From an uncultured Flavobacteriales bacterium (GTDB lineage: Bacteria > Bacteroidota > Bacteroidia > Palsa-965): DNA of 64,000 bases. The DNA lies in assembly GCA_937974275.1 (NCBI GenBank), contig CALJIF010000049.1, forward strand, positions 1-64,000, read 5' to 3'. The notes beneath the pieces were generated by a model. That model was not told the origin of the DNA, searched no databases, and saw only the letters and a list, made by a program, of their open reading frames with translations. Positions 26,364 to 34,831 of the stretch are shown in pieces. Each line of letters starts with the position of its first letter. Position 1 is the first letter of the stretch. The position numbers and the translations under genes were made by a program.

Positions 26364-27191
26364 ATGAAAAAAGCAAGAGTTCTTTACGTTTCCCAGGAAA
26401 TAACTCCCTACCTGGATGAAACACCGATGGGACACATTGCTCGCTATTTGCCACAAGGCATTCAGGAGCGAGGAAAAGAAATCCGAACCTTTATGCCTCG
26501 TTACGGCTGCATCAATGAGCGCCGCAATCAGTTGCACGAGGTAATTCGCCTTTCCGGCATGAATTTGATCATTAACGATACCGATCATCCGCTGATTATC
26601 AAAGTTGCTTCCATTCAGGCAGCTCGCATGCAGGTGTATTTTATTGATAATGAAGAGTTTTTCCAGCGCAAGTTTATACTTACCGATAAAAAGGGTGAAT
26701 ATTTCGCGGATAACGACGAACGCATGATTTTCTTTGCGCGTGGTGTTATTGAAACGGTGAAAAAATTAGGCTGGGCGCCGGATATCGTGCATTGCCACGG
26801 CTGGTTTACGGCTCTTATGCCACTTTATTTGAAAAAAGCGTTCCGCGACAACCCACTTTTTGCAGATACGCGCGTCATCTATTCGGTATACGATGATCAA
26901 TTCAAAAATCCATTGCACAAAGACTTCCACAAGAAGGTAATTATTGATGGTGTGGACAAGAAAGATGCTGATGTGGTAGCTAAAGCGCCGACATTTGCGA
27001 ACCTTTCGAAATTAGCAATTGATCATTCGGATGCCGTAATTAAAGGAGCGGCGGAAATTGATAGTGATGTAGAAAAATACATCAAGAAATCAGGAAAACC
27101 TTCGCTCGAATATCACTCTAAAGAGGATTATATTGATGCGTATTCCGAATTTTACGATGCAGTATTGGCAGAAGTGCCGTCGTTGGTTTAA
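26364..27191 (+). CDS. Glycogen/starch-synthase-like protein, N-terminal GT5 domain only
   Basis: Resembles the N-terminal Rossmann domain of glycogen synthase (GT5): KKARVLYVSQEITPYLDETPMGHIARYLPQ is spread over residues 2-31, and DIVHCHGWFTALMPLYLK (about 134-151) is the family HxW block. At 275 residues it lacks the whole C-terminal GT-B half that holds the ADP-glucose site, and the usual KxGGL loop is altered to TPMGHIARYLP. It is probably not a complete synthase. This one-domain form next to panC is widespread in Bacteroidota, so it is a conserved protein and not a local truncation. A DUF4270 gene follows 7 bases later. Confidence 0.85.
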   Translation: MKKARVLYVSQEITPYLDETPMGHIARYLPQGIQERGKEIRTFMPRYGCINERRNQLHEVIRLSGMNLIINDTDHPLIIKVASIQAARMQVYFIDNEEFFQRKFILTDKKGEYFADNDERMIFFARGVIETVKKLGWAPDIVHCHGWFTALMPLYLKKAFRDNPLFADTRVIYSVYDDQFKNPLHKDFHKKVIIDGVDKKDADVVAKAPTFANLSKLAIDHSDAVIKGAAEIDSDVEKYIKKSGKPSLEYHSKEDYIDAYSEFYDAVLAEVPSLV

Positions 27192-27198
27192 GCTGTTT

Positions 27199-28539
27199 AT
27201 GAGCATATTGAATTTCCTTATGTGGAATAAAATTTCGCCCCGACTCTTCGGGGCAAAATTTTTTGCAGTTGTGGTTTTTGCTTTGGCAATTGCCGGCTGT
27301 AAAAAAGAAAGTGAGCTTGGTGAGGACTTAATGCCTCCTAATGAAGCGCTTGATGTGCGGACAACAGACACGCTGACATTAAAAGCGTACTCAGTTGCGG
27401 AAGATTCACTGCGCACCGACGAAACTCCTATTGCAGTATTGGGACATTATACTGACCCTGTTTTCGGTTATACGTCTGCATCAATGTTTACGCAATTCCA
27501 TATCGCGAATGCTGCACTGAATATCAACTTCGGAGCAGGTGCTGTGTTGGATTCAACCGTGTTAACGTTAGGATATAATTTCGATTTCTACGGTGATACT
27601 AACGTGACGCAAACGTTGAGTGTGTATCAAATGACCGAATCGATTTATAAAGACAGCGTATACTATAGTCATCAAGCGAAAAGCTACTATCCTTCACCTG
27701 TGGGTAGCGTTACGTTTGCTCCACGCCCGAGAACTAAAGTTGTTTTAGGTCAGGATACCGTGCCTGCTCACTTGCGCATTAAACTTGATCCAACATTCGG
27801 ACAAATTATTTTTAGTCAAAGCGGAGGAACAAATTTAAGTTCGAATGCGAACTGGATCAATTTCATGAAAGGCTTGTATATCGCGCCAAGCGGAAGCCCG
27901 GGAGGAGGATTAATTTATATTAATCCAAAAGACACGTTAACGCGATTGACTTTGTTTTACCACACTCCTACTGATACCACCAAGTTCAGTTTTGTAGTTA
28001 ATAATACTACACCGTATTACTCGTACTACCAACACAACTTCCAAAACGCGTCTCCCGACTTGATCAGTCAGATGAACAACAATACCACATCAGATCATGT
28101 GTACGTGCAGTCGTTAGCCGGTGTGAAAACGAAAATTGAATTCCCGTTTTTGGACAATTGGAAAAATCTGGGATATAAGGTTGCCATTAACAAAGCGGAA
28201 TTAATCATTAAAGCCGATCCTTCCTTCTCGACGGATAATTTACCATTGAATAAACAGCTGTACGTTACTTCAGTAGATTCCGCGGGCAAACAATCGCTTA
28301 CACTCGATTTCTTTGAATCATCGGCGTATTATGGTGGAACTCTCAACACCACAGCGAACGAGTATAAGATTAATTTGGCGCGACATTTTCAGTCTGTGTT
28401 GAATGGCGACACGGATAACTACGGCATTTTCTTAAAAGAAATTTTTCCATCGGAAAGCGGAAGACGAGGTGTGTTGGGCAGTCCAACATCGCCTACTTAC
28501 AAAATGTATATCCGATTAGTTTACACGGTTATTAATTAA
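27199..28539 (+). CDS. DUF4270-family lipoprotein
   Basis: Surface or outer membrane lipoprotein of unknown function, restricted to Bacteroidota. I choose ATG 27199 (MSILNFLMWNKISPRLFG), which gives a hydrophobic stretch ending in the lipobox AIAGC (Cys at about 34); the frame itself opens earlier inside the preceding gene. Typical family text includes ELGEDLMPPNE after the Cys, DTLTLKAYSVAEDSLRTD, the repeated beta segments and IEFPFLDNWKNLGYKVAINKAEL late in the chain. It lies 7 bases after the GT5-like gene and 13 bases before glmS, forming a conserved set. Confidence 0.88.
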   Translation: MSILNFLMWNKISPRLFGAKFFAVVVFALAIAGCKKESELGEDLMPPNEALDVRTTDTLTLKAYSVAEDSLRTDETPIAVLGHYTDPVFGYTSASMFTQFHIANAALNINFGAGAVLDSTVLTLGYNFDFYGDTNVTQTLSVYQMTESIYKDSVYYSHQAKSYYPSPVGSVTFAPRPRTKVVLGQDTVPAHLRIKLDPTFGQIIFSQSGGTNLSSNANWINFMKGLYIAPSGSPGGGLIYINPKDTLTRLTLFYHTPTDTTKFSFVVNNTTPYYSYYQHNFQNASPDLISQMNNNTTSDHVYVQSLAGVKTKIEFPFLDNWKNLGYKVAINKAELIIKADPSFSTDNLPLNKQLYVTSVDSAGKQSLTLDFFESSAYYGGTLNTTANEYKINLARHFQSVLNGDTDNYGIFLKEIFPSESGRRGVLGSPTSPTYKMYIRLVYTVIN

Positions 28540-28552
28540 AACATTCTATACC

Positions 28553-30391
28553 ATGTGTGGAATTGTTGCTTATATCGGTCAGCGTGAAGCTTGGCCCATC
28601 CTTATCAAAGGACTTCATCGTTTGGAATACCGCGGCTACGACAGCGCCGGTGTTGCCTTAATTAATAAAGATCTTGCCGTTTACAAGTGCAAAGGAAAAG
28701 TTGATGATCTGGTGAATCATGCTTCAGGCAAAGACATTTCCGGCACCATCGGTATTGGACATACACGTTGGGCAACACACGGACCACCAAGTGATGTGAA
28801 CGCGCATCCGCATTATTCCGGTAACAAAAAGATGGTGCTCATTCACAACGGCATCATTGAAAACTATGCTTCATTAAAAGCAGAGTTGATCAATCGCGGA
28901 CATGTTTTCGAAAGCGAAACCGATACAGAAGTGTTGGTGCATCTGATCGAAGACATTCAGACACGAGAAAATCTCGAATTATTTGAAGCAGTTCGTGTAG
29001 CCTTGAATGGTGTTGTGGGTGCTTATGCCATCGTAGTTATTGCGAAAGACAATCCGGATCAACTAATTGCTGCGCGTAAAAGTTCTCCGTTAGTTATCGG
29101 TATCGGGCAGGATGAATTTTTCATTGCCTCTGACGCAACACCAATCGTGGAATACACGAAGAATGTAGTGTATCTGGATGATGAACAAATTGCGATTCTT
29201 CCTCGCAAAGGTGAATTGGTGATTAAGACCATCAAGAACAAACGCATTACCCCATACATTCAGGAATTGCAGTTGCAACTCGAGTCGATTGAAAAAGGCG
29301 GATACGATCATTTCATGTTAAAGGAAATTTTCGAGCAGCCGCGATCCATCAAAGACAGTATGCGCGGGCGTATTAATGCACGCGAAGGCGTTTTGGCATT
29401 AGGCGGTATTCGTGATTACATTCAGAAGTTTGCCAACACGCGTCGCATCATTATTATCGGTTGCGGAACATCATGGCACGCCGGTTTAGTAGCAGAATAT
29501 TTATTTGAAGATTTAGCTCGCATTCCTGTTGAAGTAGAATACGCTTCCGAGTTTAGATACCGTAATCCGGTGATTGATGAAAATGATGTGGTGATTGCCA
29601 TTTCACAATCCGGAGAAACAGCAGATACTCTTGCAGCCATTGAATTGGCGAAATCCAAAGGCGCGACAATTTTTGGTGTATGTAATGTGGTGGGTTCATC
29701 CATTGCACGTGCTACACACGCAGGCTCTTACACACACGCAGGTCCTGAGATTGGAGTTGCTTCAACCAAAGCATTTACGGCACAGGTAACTGTTTTAACG
29801 TTAATGGCATTGATGATCGGTCATAAGCGCGGAACCATCAACGAAAGTACTTATCATACCATGTTGAGCGAGCTGGAATCCATTCCGGATAAGGTGGAGA
29901 AATTGTTGCACCTGAATGATCAGATCAAATATCTCGCGTCTTTATTTAAAGATGCTCGCAATTTCTTGTATCTCGGACGCAGTTATTCGTTCCCCGTTGC
30001 ATTGGAAGGCGCGTTGAAGCTGAAAGAGATTTCATACATCCACGCGGAAGGTTATCCTGCTGCTGAAATGAAGCACGGACCTATTGCTTTAATTGATGAA
30101 GAGATGCCTGTTGTAGTTATCGCTACAAAAGGCGCATCCTACGAAAAAGTAGTGAGTAATATTCAAGAAGTAAAAGCACGCAAAGGGAAAATTATTGCGG
30201 TTGTTACGGAAGGTGATGAAGATGTGAAAGGCATGGCTGACTACGCTATTGAAATTCCTGCTACTGCGGATCAGTTCATTCCGTTGTTAGCTGTTGTGCC
30301 GTTGCAATTGCTGGCTTATCATATTGCCGTATTGCGCGGTTGTAACGTCGATCAGCCAAGAAATCTGGCAAAGTCAGTAACGGTAGAATAA
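28553..30391 (+). CDS. glmS: Glutamine-fructose-6-phosphate aminotransferase (isomerizing)
   Basis: Makes glucosamine-6-phosphate for peptidoglycan and lipopolysaccharide. Met1 is followed by the N-terminal nucleophile Cys (MCGIVAYIGQ), with the class II amidotransferase blocks HRLEYRGYDSAG, GHTRWATHG and VNAHPH. Two SIS domains follow (about 285-420 and 455-600) with IGCGTSWHAG, AISQSGETADT, EIGVASTKAFTAQ and the catalytic tail ending LAKSVTVE. Length 612 is standard. It is the third gene after the GT5-like and DUF4270 genes. No glmS riboswitch is expected or seen in the 13-base gap. Confidence 0.98.
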   Translation: MCGIVAYIGQREAWPILIKGLHRLEYRGYDSAGVALINKDLAVYKCKGKVDDLVNHASGKDISGTIGIGHTRWATHGPPSDVNAHPHYSGNKKMVLIHNGIIENYASLKAELINRGHVFESETDTEVLVHLIEDIQTRENLELFEAVRVALNGVVGAYAIVVIAKDNPDQLIAARKSSPLVIGIGQDEFFIASDATPIVEYTKNVVYLDDEQIAILPRKGELVIKTIKNKRITPYIQELQLQLESIEKGGYDHFMLKEIFEQPRSIKDSMRGRINAREGVLALGGIRDYIQKFANTRRIIIIGCGTSWHAGLVAEYLFEDLARIPVEVEYASEFRYRNPVIDENDVVIAISQSGETADTLAAIELAKSKGATIFGVCNVVGSSIARATHAGSYTHAGPEIGVASTKAFTAQVTVLTLMALMIGHKRGTINESTYHTMLSELESIPDKVEKLLHLNDQIKYLASLFKDARNFLYLGRSYSFPVALEGALKLKEISYIHAEGYPAAEMKHGPIALIDEEMPVVVIATKGASYEKVVSNIQEVKARKGKIIAVVTEGDEDVKGMADYAIEIPATADQFIPLLAVVPLQLLAYHIAVLRGCNVDQPRNLAKSVTVE

Positions 30392-30395
30392 GACT

Positions 30396-30800
30396 TTATT
30401 TTTTAGGCCACATAAACACTCCGCGGTTCTCTTTGAATGCGCGGAGTTGTTGTTCATCGGCAGCAATGATGTAGATGAAATCGATGAGCGGAATTATCCC
30501 GCAACCTCCACCTGCACTTACCACATACACAATAGGTACATAAGGTTCGCAGCCTAAATAAACGCGATGCATACCGAGCATACCGAAAGGAACGGGAAAT
30601 GCGAGAACAGCTGCAATCAACTTTTGATTTTCACCACGTGAAGTATCCTTGGCAACAGCGGCATGAACTTCACCGGTATCCGTAACCGCGATTACGATTT
30701 GCTTCACACTTCTTGTATTTTCAGGCAACACAACAGCATCCGCGTGGCAATTTATAAGGCCAAACGTTAGCAATAACGTAAACACAATTGCTGTTCGCAT
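30396..30800 (-). CDS. Small TM2-like membrane protein with signal peptide
   Basis: I choose ATG 30800 (MRTAIVFTLLLTFGLINC), which gives a signal peptide; a longer frame from 30848 runs into the upstream terminator. The 134-residue product has a C-terminal TM2-like unit: FGMLGMHRVYLGCEPYVPIVYVV, a Gly-rich turn, then PLIDFIYIIAADEQQL. TM2 proteins have two membrane helices with a conserved Gly-x-x-x-x-H-R-Y/F-Y-L-G core, matched here by GMLGMHRVYLG. Function unknown. It is convergent with glmS with only a 4-base gap. Confidence 0.72.
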   Translation of the reverse strand: MRTAIVFTLLLTFGLINCHADAVVLPENTRSVKQIVIAVTDTGEVHAAVAKDTSRGENQKLIAAVLAFPVPFGMLGMHRVYLGCEPYVPIVYVVSAGGGCGIIPLIDFIYIIAADEQQLRAFKENRGVFMWPKK

Positions 30801-30812
30801 ATCATCAAAAAT

Positions 30813-30843
30813 AAAGGGCTGCATTGTTCGAATGCAACCCTTT
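30813..30843 (-). terminator. Terminator of the beta-barrel protein gene
   Basis: AAAGGG-C-TGCATT (30813-30825) pairs with AATGCA-A-CCCTTT (30831-30843) around GTTCG. On the minus strand the stem is followed by ATTTTTG. It lies 20 bases after the stop of the gene at 30863 and just before the start of the TM2-like gene, separating the two. Confidence 0.8.
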
Positions 30844-30862
30844 AACAAAAAGTTATAAATGC

Positions 30863-31462
30863 TTAGTTACCGCCAAAACGTGCGTTCAAGCCGAACATCA
30901 TGTAGTATGGAGGGCCAACTGCGAATTCTGCATTAACACCGATAAAATCGGAGAAGAAATAACGCATACCGAAAATAGCTTGTGGCCACAAACGGCTGGT
31001 GAATCTTCCGAAATCCAAATTCCCGGAATAATTGGTTTTAGTAGACCAGAAGGAATATCCGAAACGCGCACCTGCGTAAGTGTCTAAATTCTCGTTATCA
31101 CCGAAGTGAAACAATGCACGCAAACCAACGTTCTGACGGGTAATATTGTAGTTGAAATCCTGACTTGCTCCAGTAGAGTCGGTGCCATTCCATTTGCCGC
31201 TCCAGCCCTGGTAATAATACGCAGCTCCAACCGAGAAGCGGTCGGAAATACCATAATCGATCATACCGTTCAGGCCCGGCAATGAAGTAGTATTTACTGT
31301 GCTGTTATTACCAATGGAATTGTTTAACGCAGTGAAAATTAAACCGGTCATACTGAAAGACGCACCGGCAGTTACGTTCAACTGACCCGCATACTTTTGT
31401 GCGCTCAATGTTCCAGCGATCGTGCTAAGAACTACAGTGCATGCAATAATTAACTTTTTCAT
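30863..31462 (-). CDS. Outer membrane beta-barrel protein (porin-like)
   Basis: Small outer membrane protein of 199 residues. Signal peptide about residues 1-21 (LIIACTVVLSTIAGTLSAQ). The mature part alternates polar and hydrophobic residues with many Gly and aromatic residues (GISDRFSVGAAYYYQGWSG, GARFGYSFWSTKTNYSG, FGMRYFFSDFIGVNAEFAVG) and fits an eight-stranded barrel. No enzyme motif. It lies 28 bases downstream of the superoxide dismutase gene and could share its transcript. Confidence 0.8.
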   Translation of the reverse strand: MKKLIIACTVVLSTIAGTLSAQKYAGQLNVTAGASFSMTGLIFTALNNSIGNNSTVNTTSLPGLNGMIDYGISDRFSVGAAYYYQGWSGKWNGTDSTGASQDFNYNITRQNVGLRALFHFGDNENLDTYAGARFGYSFWSTKTNYSGNLDFGRFTSRLWPQAIFGMRYFFSDFIGVNAEFAVGPPYYMMFGLNARFGGN

Positions 31463-31490
31463 GATAGGAGTGGTTTAGATTTTAAATATA

Positions 31491-32096
31491 CTACATAGCA
31501 GCTTTCAAACGGCGTGCCACTTCGTCCCAGTTAACAACATTCCAGAATGCTGCAATATAATCGGGACGACGATTTTGGTAATGCAAATAATACGCGTGTT
31601 CCCATACGTCCAATCCAAGAATTGGTGTTCCTTTCACCTCAGCCACATCCATTAACGGGTTGTCCTGATTAGGAGTTGAACTAATTACCAATTTGCCATC
31701 AGCTACTGATAACCACGCCCATCCCGAACCAAAACGGGTTGCGCCTGCGTTAGCAAACTGTTGCTTAAACGTGTCGAAATTTCCGAATGCCGCATCAATT
31801 GCAGCCGCCAAATCTCCCGTTGGAGCACCACCGCCGTTAGGGCCAATTACCTTCCAAAATAAATCGTGGTTAAAATGCCCTCCACCGTTGTTACGCACTG
31901 GCATCGGATATTTAGATATGTTTTTGCAGATATCTTCCAGCGACTTTCCTTCTCCATCCGTTCCTGCTAATGCGTTATTCAAATTTGTAACGTAAGCCTG
32001 ATGATGCTTAGTGTGGTGAATCTCCATGGTACGCGCATCAATGTGCGGTTCCAATGCGTTGTACGCGTAATCCAGTTTTGGTAATTCGAATGCCAT
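31491..32096 (-). CDS. Superoxide dismutase (Fe/Mn type)
   Basis: Converts superoxide to hydrogen peroxide and oxygen. Family features: [32 protein letters not shown] is spread over residues 5-36 with the first metal His and HHxxHH block; the second metal His is in [10 protein letters not shown], and the third and fourth ligands lie in [21 protein letters not shown]. The 201-residue length is normal, and no signal peptide is seen, so it is cytoplasmic. Fe versus Mn cannot be settled by eye. A TATATTTG promoter element precedes it. Confidence 0.96.
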   Translation of the reverse strand: MAFELPKLDYAYNALEPHIDARTMEIHHTKHHQAYVTNLNNALAGTDGEGKSLEDICKNISKYPMPVRNNGGGHFNHDLFWKVIGPNGGGAPTGDLAAAIDAAFGNFDTFKQQFANAGATRFGSGWAWLSVADGKLVISSTPNQDNPLMDVAEVKGTPILGLDVWEHAYYLHYQNRRPDYIAAFWNVVNWDEVARRLKAAM

Positions 32097-32127
32097 AGTG
32101 CTATAAATTTTACAGATTAACAGTATT

Positions 32128-32135
32128 CAAATATA
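32128..32135 (-). promoter_or_regulatory. Bacteroidota -7 promoter element for superoxide dismutase
   Basis: On the minus strand the sequence reads TATATTTG, a full match to TAnnTTTG, 31 bases upstream of the dismutase ATG. The -33 element is weak (TTTC about 20 bases upstream). Confidence 0.5.
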
Positions 32136-32208
32136 GGGCTATCAGGGCATAGAAAGGCGGTATTAATGTATTTTTAATTAAATTCGCCTTTCACTTAACT
32201 AAAACGAC

Positions 32209-32439
32209 ATGAAAAAATTATTGACTTTTGCCGCTATGGCTATGATCGCTGCATCATTTACTGCATGTGGTCCTTCTGCTGAAGAAGAAAAGAAGCTTCA
32301 GGATTCTCTGTCTGCTTTGATGAACAACACTACCGATTCATTGATGAAAGCAATGGAAGACATGGCGAAGCAAGATTCTATCAATACTGCTAACGCTGCT
32401 GCGGATACTACCAAGAAAGATTCCGTTCAGGCTAAATAA
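32209..32439 (+). CDS. Small acidic/helical lipoprotein, 76 residues
   Basis: Short predicted lipoprotein: signal MKKLLTFAAMAMIAASFTAC with lipobox Cys at 20, then a charged helical region (EEEKKLQDSLSALMNNTTDSLMKAMEDMAK) and an Ala/Asp/Lys-rich tail ending KDSVQAK. Such short lipoproteins with a repeated DS pattern are frequent in Bacteroidota. Function unknown. It is followed by a strong terminator and faces the convergent CtpA-like gene. Confidence 0.8.
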   Translation: MKKLLTFAAMAMIAASFTACGPSAEEEKKLQDSLSALMNNTTDSLMKAMEDMAKQDSINTANAAADTTKKDSVQAK

Positions 32440-32460
32440 TTGATTTTTTTAAGAATCAGA

Positions 32461-32485
32461 AAAACCTTCCCTATCGGAAGGTTTT
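32461..32485. terminator. Bidirectional terminator
   Basis: AAAACCTTCC (32461-32470) pairs perfectly with GGAAGGTTTT (32476-32485) around CTATC and continues into a T run on the plus strand, with an A-rich left flank for the minus strand. It serves the 76-residue lipoprotein gene and the convergent protease gene. Confidence 0.9.
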
Positions 32486-32487
32486 TT

Positions 32488-34071
32488 TTATTTGTTCAAA
32501 TCCTTGTACGCCTGTTGTACAACGTTGTCTTCCAAATTCCAAAACGTGTAATACCCCAAATCTCCCCACACTGTTCGTATGATGGCATTCTTGATGTAAC
32601 GTTTTAATAATGCTTCGGCGTTGTCAGATAAATTTTTTGCTGATGAATTTTTCTTTTCGCTGTACGCTAATACTTCCTGTACAGTTTTACCATCAGGTTG
32701 GTAAGAAGCAATAAACCGGCTCAACCCGTCTTTACGTAAACGTTTTTCATTTTTTCCGACATAATCCAAAGCCCACATGGTAAATACGTTGCCGTAAAAC
32801 AAATCGGTTAAATATTGCGAACGACCTGTTGTATCCAACGGAATAAAAACATCCGGCATAATACCACCACCGCCATACACAACTTTACCCGAAGCAGTTT
32901 TATACTTCAAAGAATCCGGAAGTTTAATACTGTCTCGATGAAACAACTCCCCCGATTGGTAACGATTGTATTCTTCGTGCATGTATTCACCTATACCGTT
33001 TTCGTACGATTTCTGGATGCAACGTCCGGCAGGTGTGTAATATCTGGAGATCGTCAATCGCAATGCAGATCCGTCACTCAGCATTTTTTCCTGTTGCACC
33101 AGTCCTTTACCGAATGAACGTCGTCCGTAAATAGTTGCACGATCGTTGTCTTGCAAAGCTCCGGCAACAATTTCGCTGGCAGAAGCAGAGTTTTCATCAA
33201 TTAATACAGCAACTTTAATTTGTTCCAATCCGCCTTTGGCTGTTGCACGATACTCATCGTTGCTGGACGCATGACGACCTTTCGTGTACACGATCATTTT
33301 ACCCGAAGGCAAAAATTCATCACAGATATCCACTGCTGCACTCAACAATCCACCACCATTGCCGCGCAAATCGAAAATCAATTTCTTCATGCCCAATGCC
33401 ATCAAACTATCAGATGCTGCTTTAAACTCTGCGTAACTCGTTTCGGAAAAGCGCAATAATTTGATGAAACCGGTTTCTTTGTCCATCATGTATGCAATGT
33501 CCACACTACGAATCGGAATGCTTCCGCGAACAATAGTAACCGTGCTTAGCTTTTTGTCCATTCCCCGCATGATTTCTACCTTCACTTCGGTTCCGCTCGG
33601 TCCGCGCAGCTTACCGCGAATATCTTTTTCGCTTACTTTTTTGCCGGTAATGATTTGATTGTCGGCTTTGAGTAGCTTGTCGCCCACATTTAAACCCGCA
33701 CGTTCGGAAGGCCCGCCTTTAATAACGTTCAGCACCACCACCGTATCGCGTAAAATGTTGTATTCGATGCCGATGCCTTCGAACTTACCCTGCATGGGTT
33801 CGTTCATTTCTTTAATTTCTTCGGAAGTAAAATAATCGGAGTGCGGATCCAGGTTTTGCAGCATGGCCGAAATGGCGTCGTCCGTTAATGCACTTTGATC
33901 TACCGAATCCACATAGTATCGATCTGCAAAGCGGATTACATCCCGAATTTTTTGCGCTGCGTCTTGTTGTGCGCCCGAGCTTGCGCCACCCGGCAGGAAT
34001 GAACCGATCCATATGCCGGCACCCAACATTACTCCGCAAATTAACGGCAACCAAGCAATTAAACGTTGCAT
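32488..34071 (-). CDS. S41-family C-terminal processing protease (CtpA-like)
   Basis: Periplasmic serine protease anchored by an N-terminal membrane segment (about residues 5-28, LIAWLPLICGVMLGAGIWIG). A PDZ domain covers about 85-165 (GIGIEYNILRDTVVVLNVI, GPSERAGLNVGDKLLKADN) and the S41 domain about 185-350. The catalytic Ser is in DENSASASEIVAGALQDN (about residue 290) and the Lys base in YGRRSFGKGLVQ (about 317). The C-terminal 150 residues include RYYTPAGRCIQKSYENG, seen in other Ctp proteases. It cleaves envelope proteins near their C-terminus. It lies 1 base after the stop of the dCMP deaminase gene. Confidence 0.94.
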   Translation of the reverse strand: MQRLIAWLPLICGVMLGAGIWIGSFLPGGASSGAQQDAAQKIRDVIRFADRYYVDSVDQSALTDDAISAMLQNLDPHSDYFTSEEIKEMNEPMQGKFEGIGIEYNILRDTVVVLNVIKGGPSERAGLNVGDKLLKADNQIITGKKVSEKDIRGKLRGPSGTEVKVEIMRGMDKKLSTVTIVRGSIPIRSVDIAYMMDKETGFIKLLRFSETSYAEFKAASDSLMALGMKKLIFDLRGNGGGLLSAAVDICDEFLPSGKMIVYTKGRHASSNDEYRATAKGGLEQIKVAVLIDENSASASEIVAGALQDNDRATIYGRRSFGKGLVQQEKMLSDGSALRLTISRYYTPAGRCIQKSYENGIGEYMHEEYNRYQSGELFHRDSIKLPDSLKYKTASGKVVYGGGGIMPDVFIPLDTTGRSQYLTDLFYGNVFTMWALDYVGKNEKRLRKDGLSRFIASYQPDGKTVQEVLAYSEKKNSSAKNLSDNAEALLKRYIKNAIIRTVWGDLGYYTFWNLEDNVVQQAYKDLNK

Positions 34072-34072
34072 A

Positions 34073-34543
34073 CTATCGGTTATTAAATTGAACCACCTCT
34101 ACACCAAACTTGCGCAAAAAATCAACCCCTTCGTCGTTCGGAATTCCTTTGTATTGTGCGTACGAATCTTTAAAAATTACGCGTCGGATACCTGTTGTGT
34201 AGATGATTCGCGCACACGCAATGCACGGCGATAGCGTAACATACAAGGTACAACCTTCGATAGGTACATTATTTTTTGCCGCGTATAAAATGGCGTTTTG
34301 TTCGGCATGCAGGGCCAGCGAGCAACTTCCTTTACTATCGCGGGGACAGCCGGTATCCGGCCATTCGAGGTCGCAGTTGTGAGTACCGGCCGGCGGACCG
34401 TTGTAGCCGAGGGAAATAATGCGAGTGTCTTTGGTAAGCACGGCACCCACTTTAGCTTTCACGCAATGCGAGCGCAACGCCAGATTGGAAGCCAGCTCCA
34501 TGTAAATATCATCAAACGAAGGACGAGCGGTAGTAATGGACAT
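34073..34543 (-). CDS. Deoxycytidylate (dCMP) deaminase
   Basis: Zinc enzyme turning dCMP to dUMP for thymidylate synthesis. I choose ATG 34543 (MSITTARPSFDDIYMELA), the usual start for this family; a longer frame from 34651 lacks support. Zinc motifs are HAEQNAI (HxE with the catalytic Glu) and SPCIACARII (PCxxC). The segment CDLEWPDTGCPRDSKGSC matches the cysteine-bearing loop of phage-type and Bacteroidota dCMP deaminases. 156 residues. It is the last core gene before the AT-rich accessory region and is co-directional with the protease gene. Confidence 0.93.
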   Translation of the reverse strand: MSITTARPSFDDIYMELASNLALRSHCVKAKVGAVLTKDTRIISLGYNGPPAGTHNCDLEWPDTGCPRDSKGSCSLALHAEQNAILYAAKNNVPIEGCTLYVTLSPCIACARIIYTTGIRRVIFKDSYAQYKGIPNDEGVDFLRKFGVEVVQFNNR

Positions 34544-34790
34544 AATTGCAAATATCGGGGAAAGATGGGAATAAAGAGGGGCCCGATAAACTGGGAAATA
34601 CTTTAAAATATTTATCGGCGAATTCCCACGATGCATCCGTAAAGATTGCAATGGCTGCCGGATGTACTTTTATTTTTGTCCTGTTCATAGTTATTATGTT
34701 TTACAGGACAAAGATGCGGTGGGCTATAAGATCGGTTTCCGGTTTTTGCTCGATCTTGTAGGGGGATGCTTTACAATGTTAGTTTTTCCT
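34544..34790. other. Gap between core and accessory region
   Basis: No convincing gene. A minus-strand frame of about 58 codons begins at 34688 and runs into the deaminase start, but it has no family resemblance I can name. The sequence passes from core-like composition to the more AT-rich island here, so an insertion junction may lie in or near it. I found no copy of the tRNA-Leu tail. Confidence 0.4.
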
Positions 34791-34830
34791 ATTAATGTTC
34801 ATTAATGTCGATTGATGTCGGTTAATGTAA
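34791..34830. repeat. Four 10-bp tandem repeats (ATTAATGTCG-like)
   Basis: Consecutive units read ATTAATGTTC, ATTAATGTCG, ATTGATGTCG and GTTAATGTAA. They are in exact 10-bp phase, close to one helical turn, and end just before the stop codon of the nuclease gene at 34832, at the left limit of the accessory region. A protein-binding array or an element-end repeat would fit. Confidence 0.75.
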
Positions 34831-34831
34831 A

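Noticed and set aside
26364..27191. Reading the one-domain GT5 protein as a recent truncation of glycogen synthase
   Set aside because: The downstream DUF4270 gene follows immediately with its own start and lipobox, and the short form is usual in Bacteroidota.
34563..34688. Possible small minus-strand gene (about 58 codons starting MNRTKIKV) before the dCMP deaminase gene
   Set aside because: No family match by eye, it runs into the deaminase start, and nothing else supports translation. It could be a relic at the island junction.
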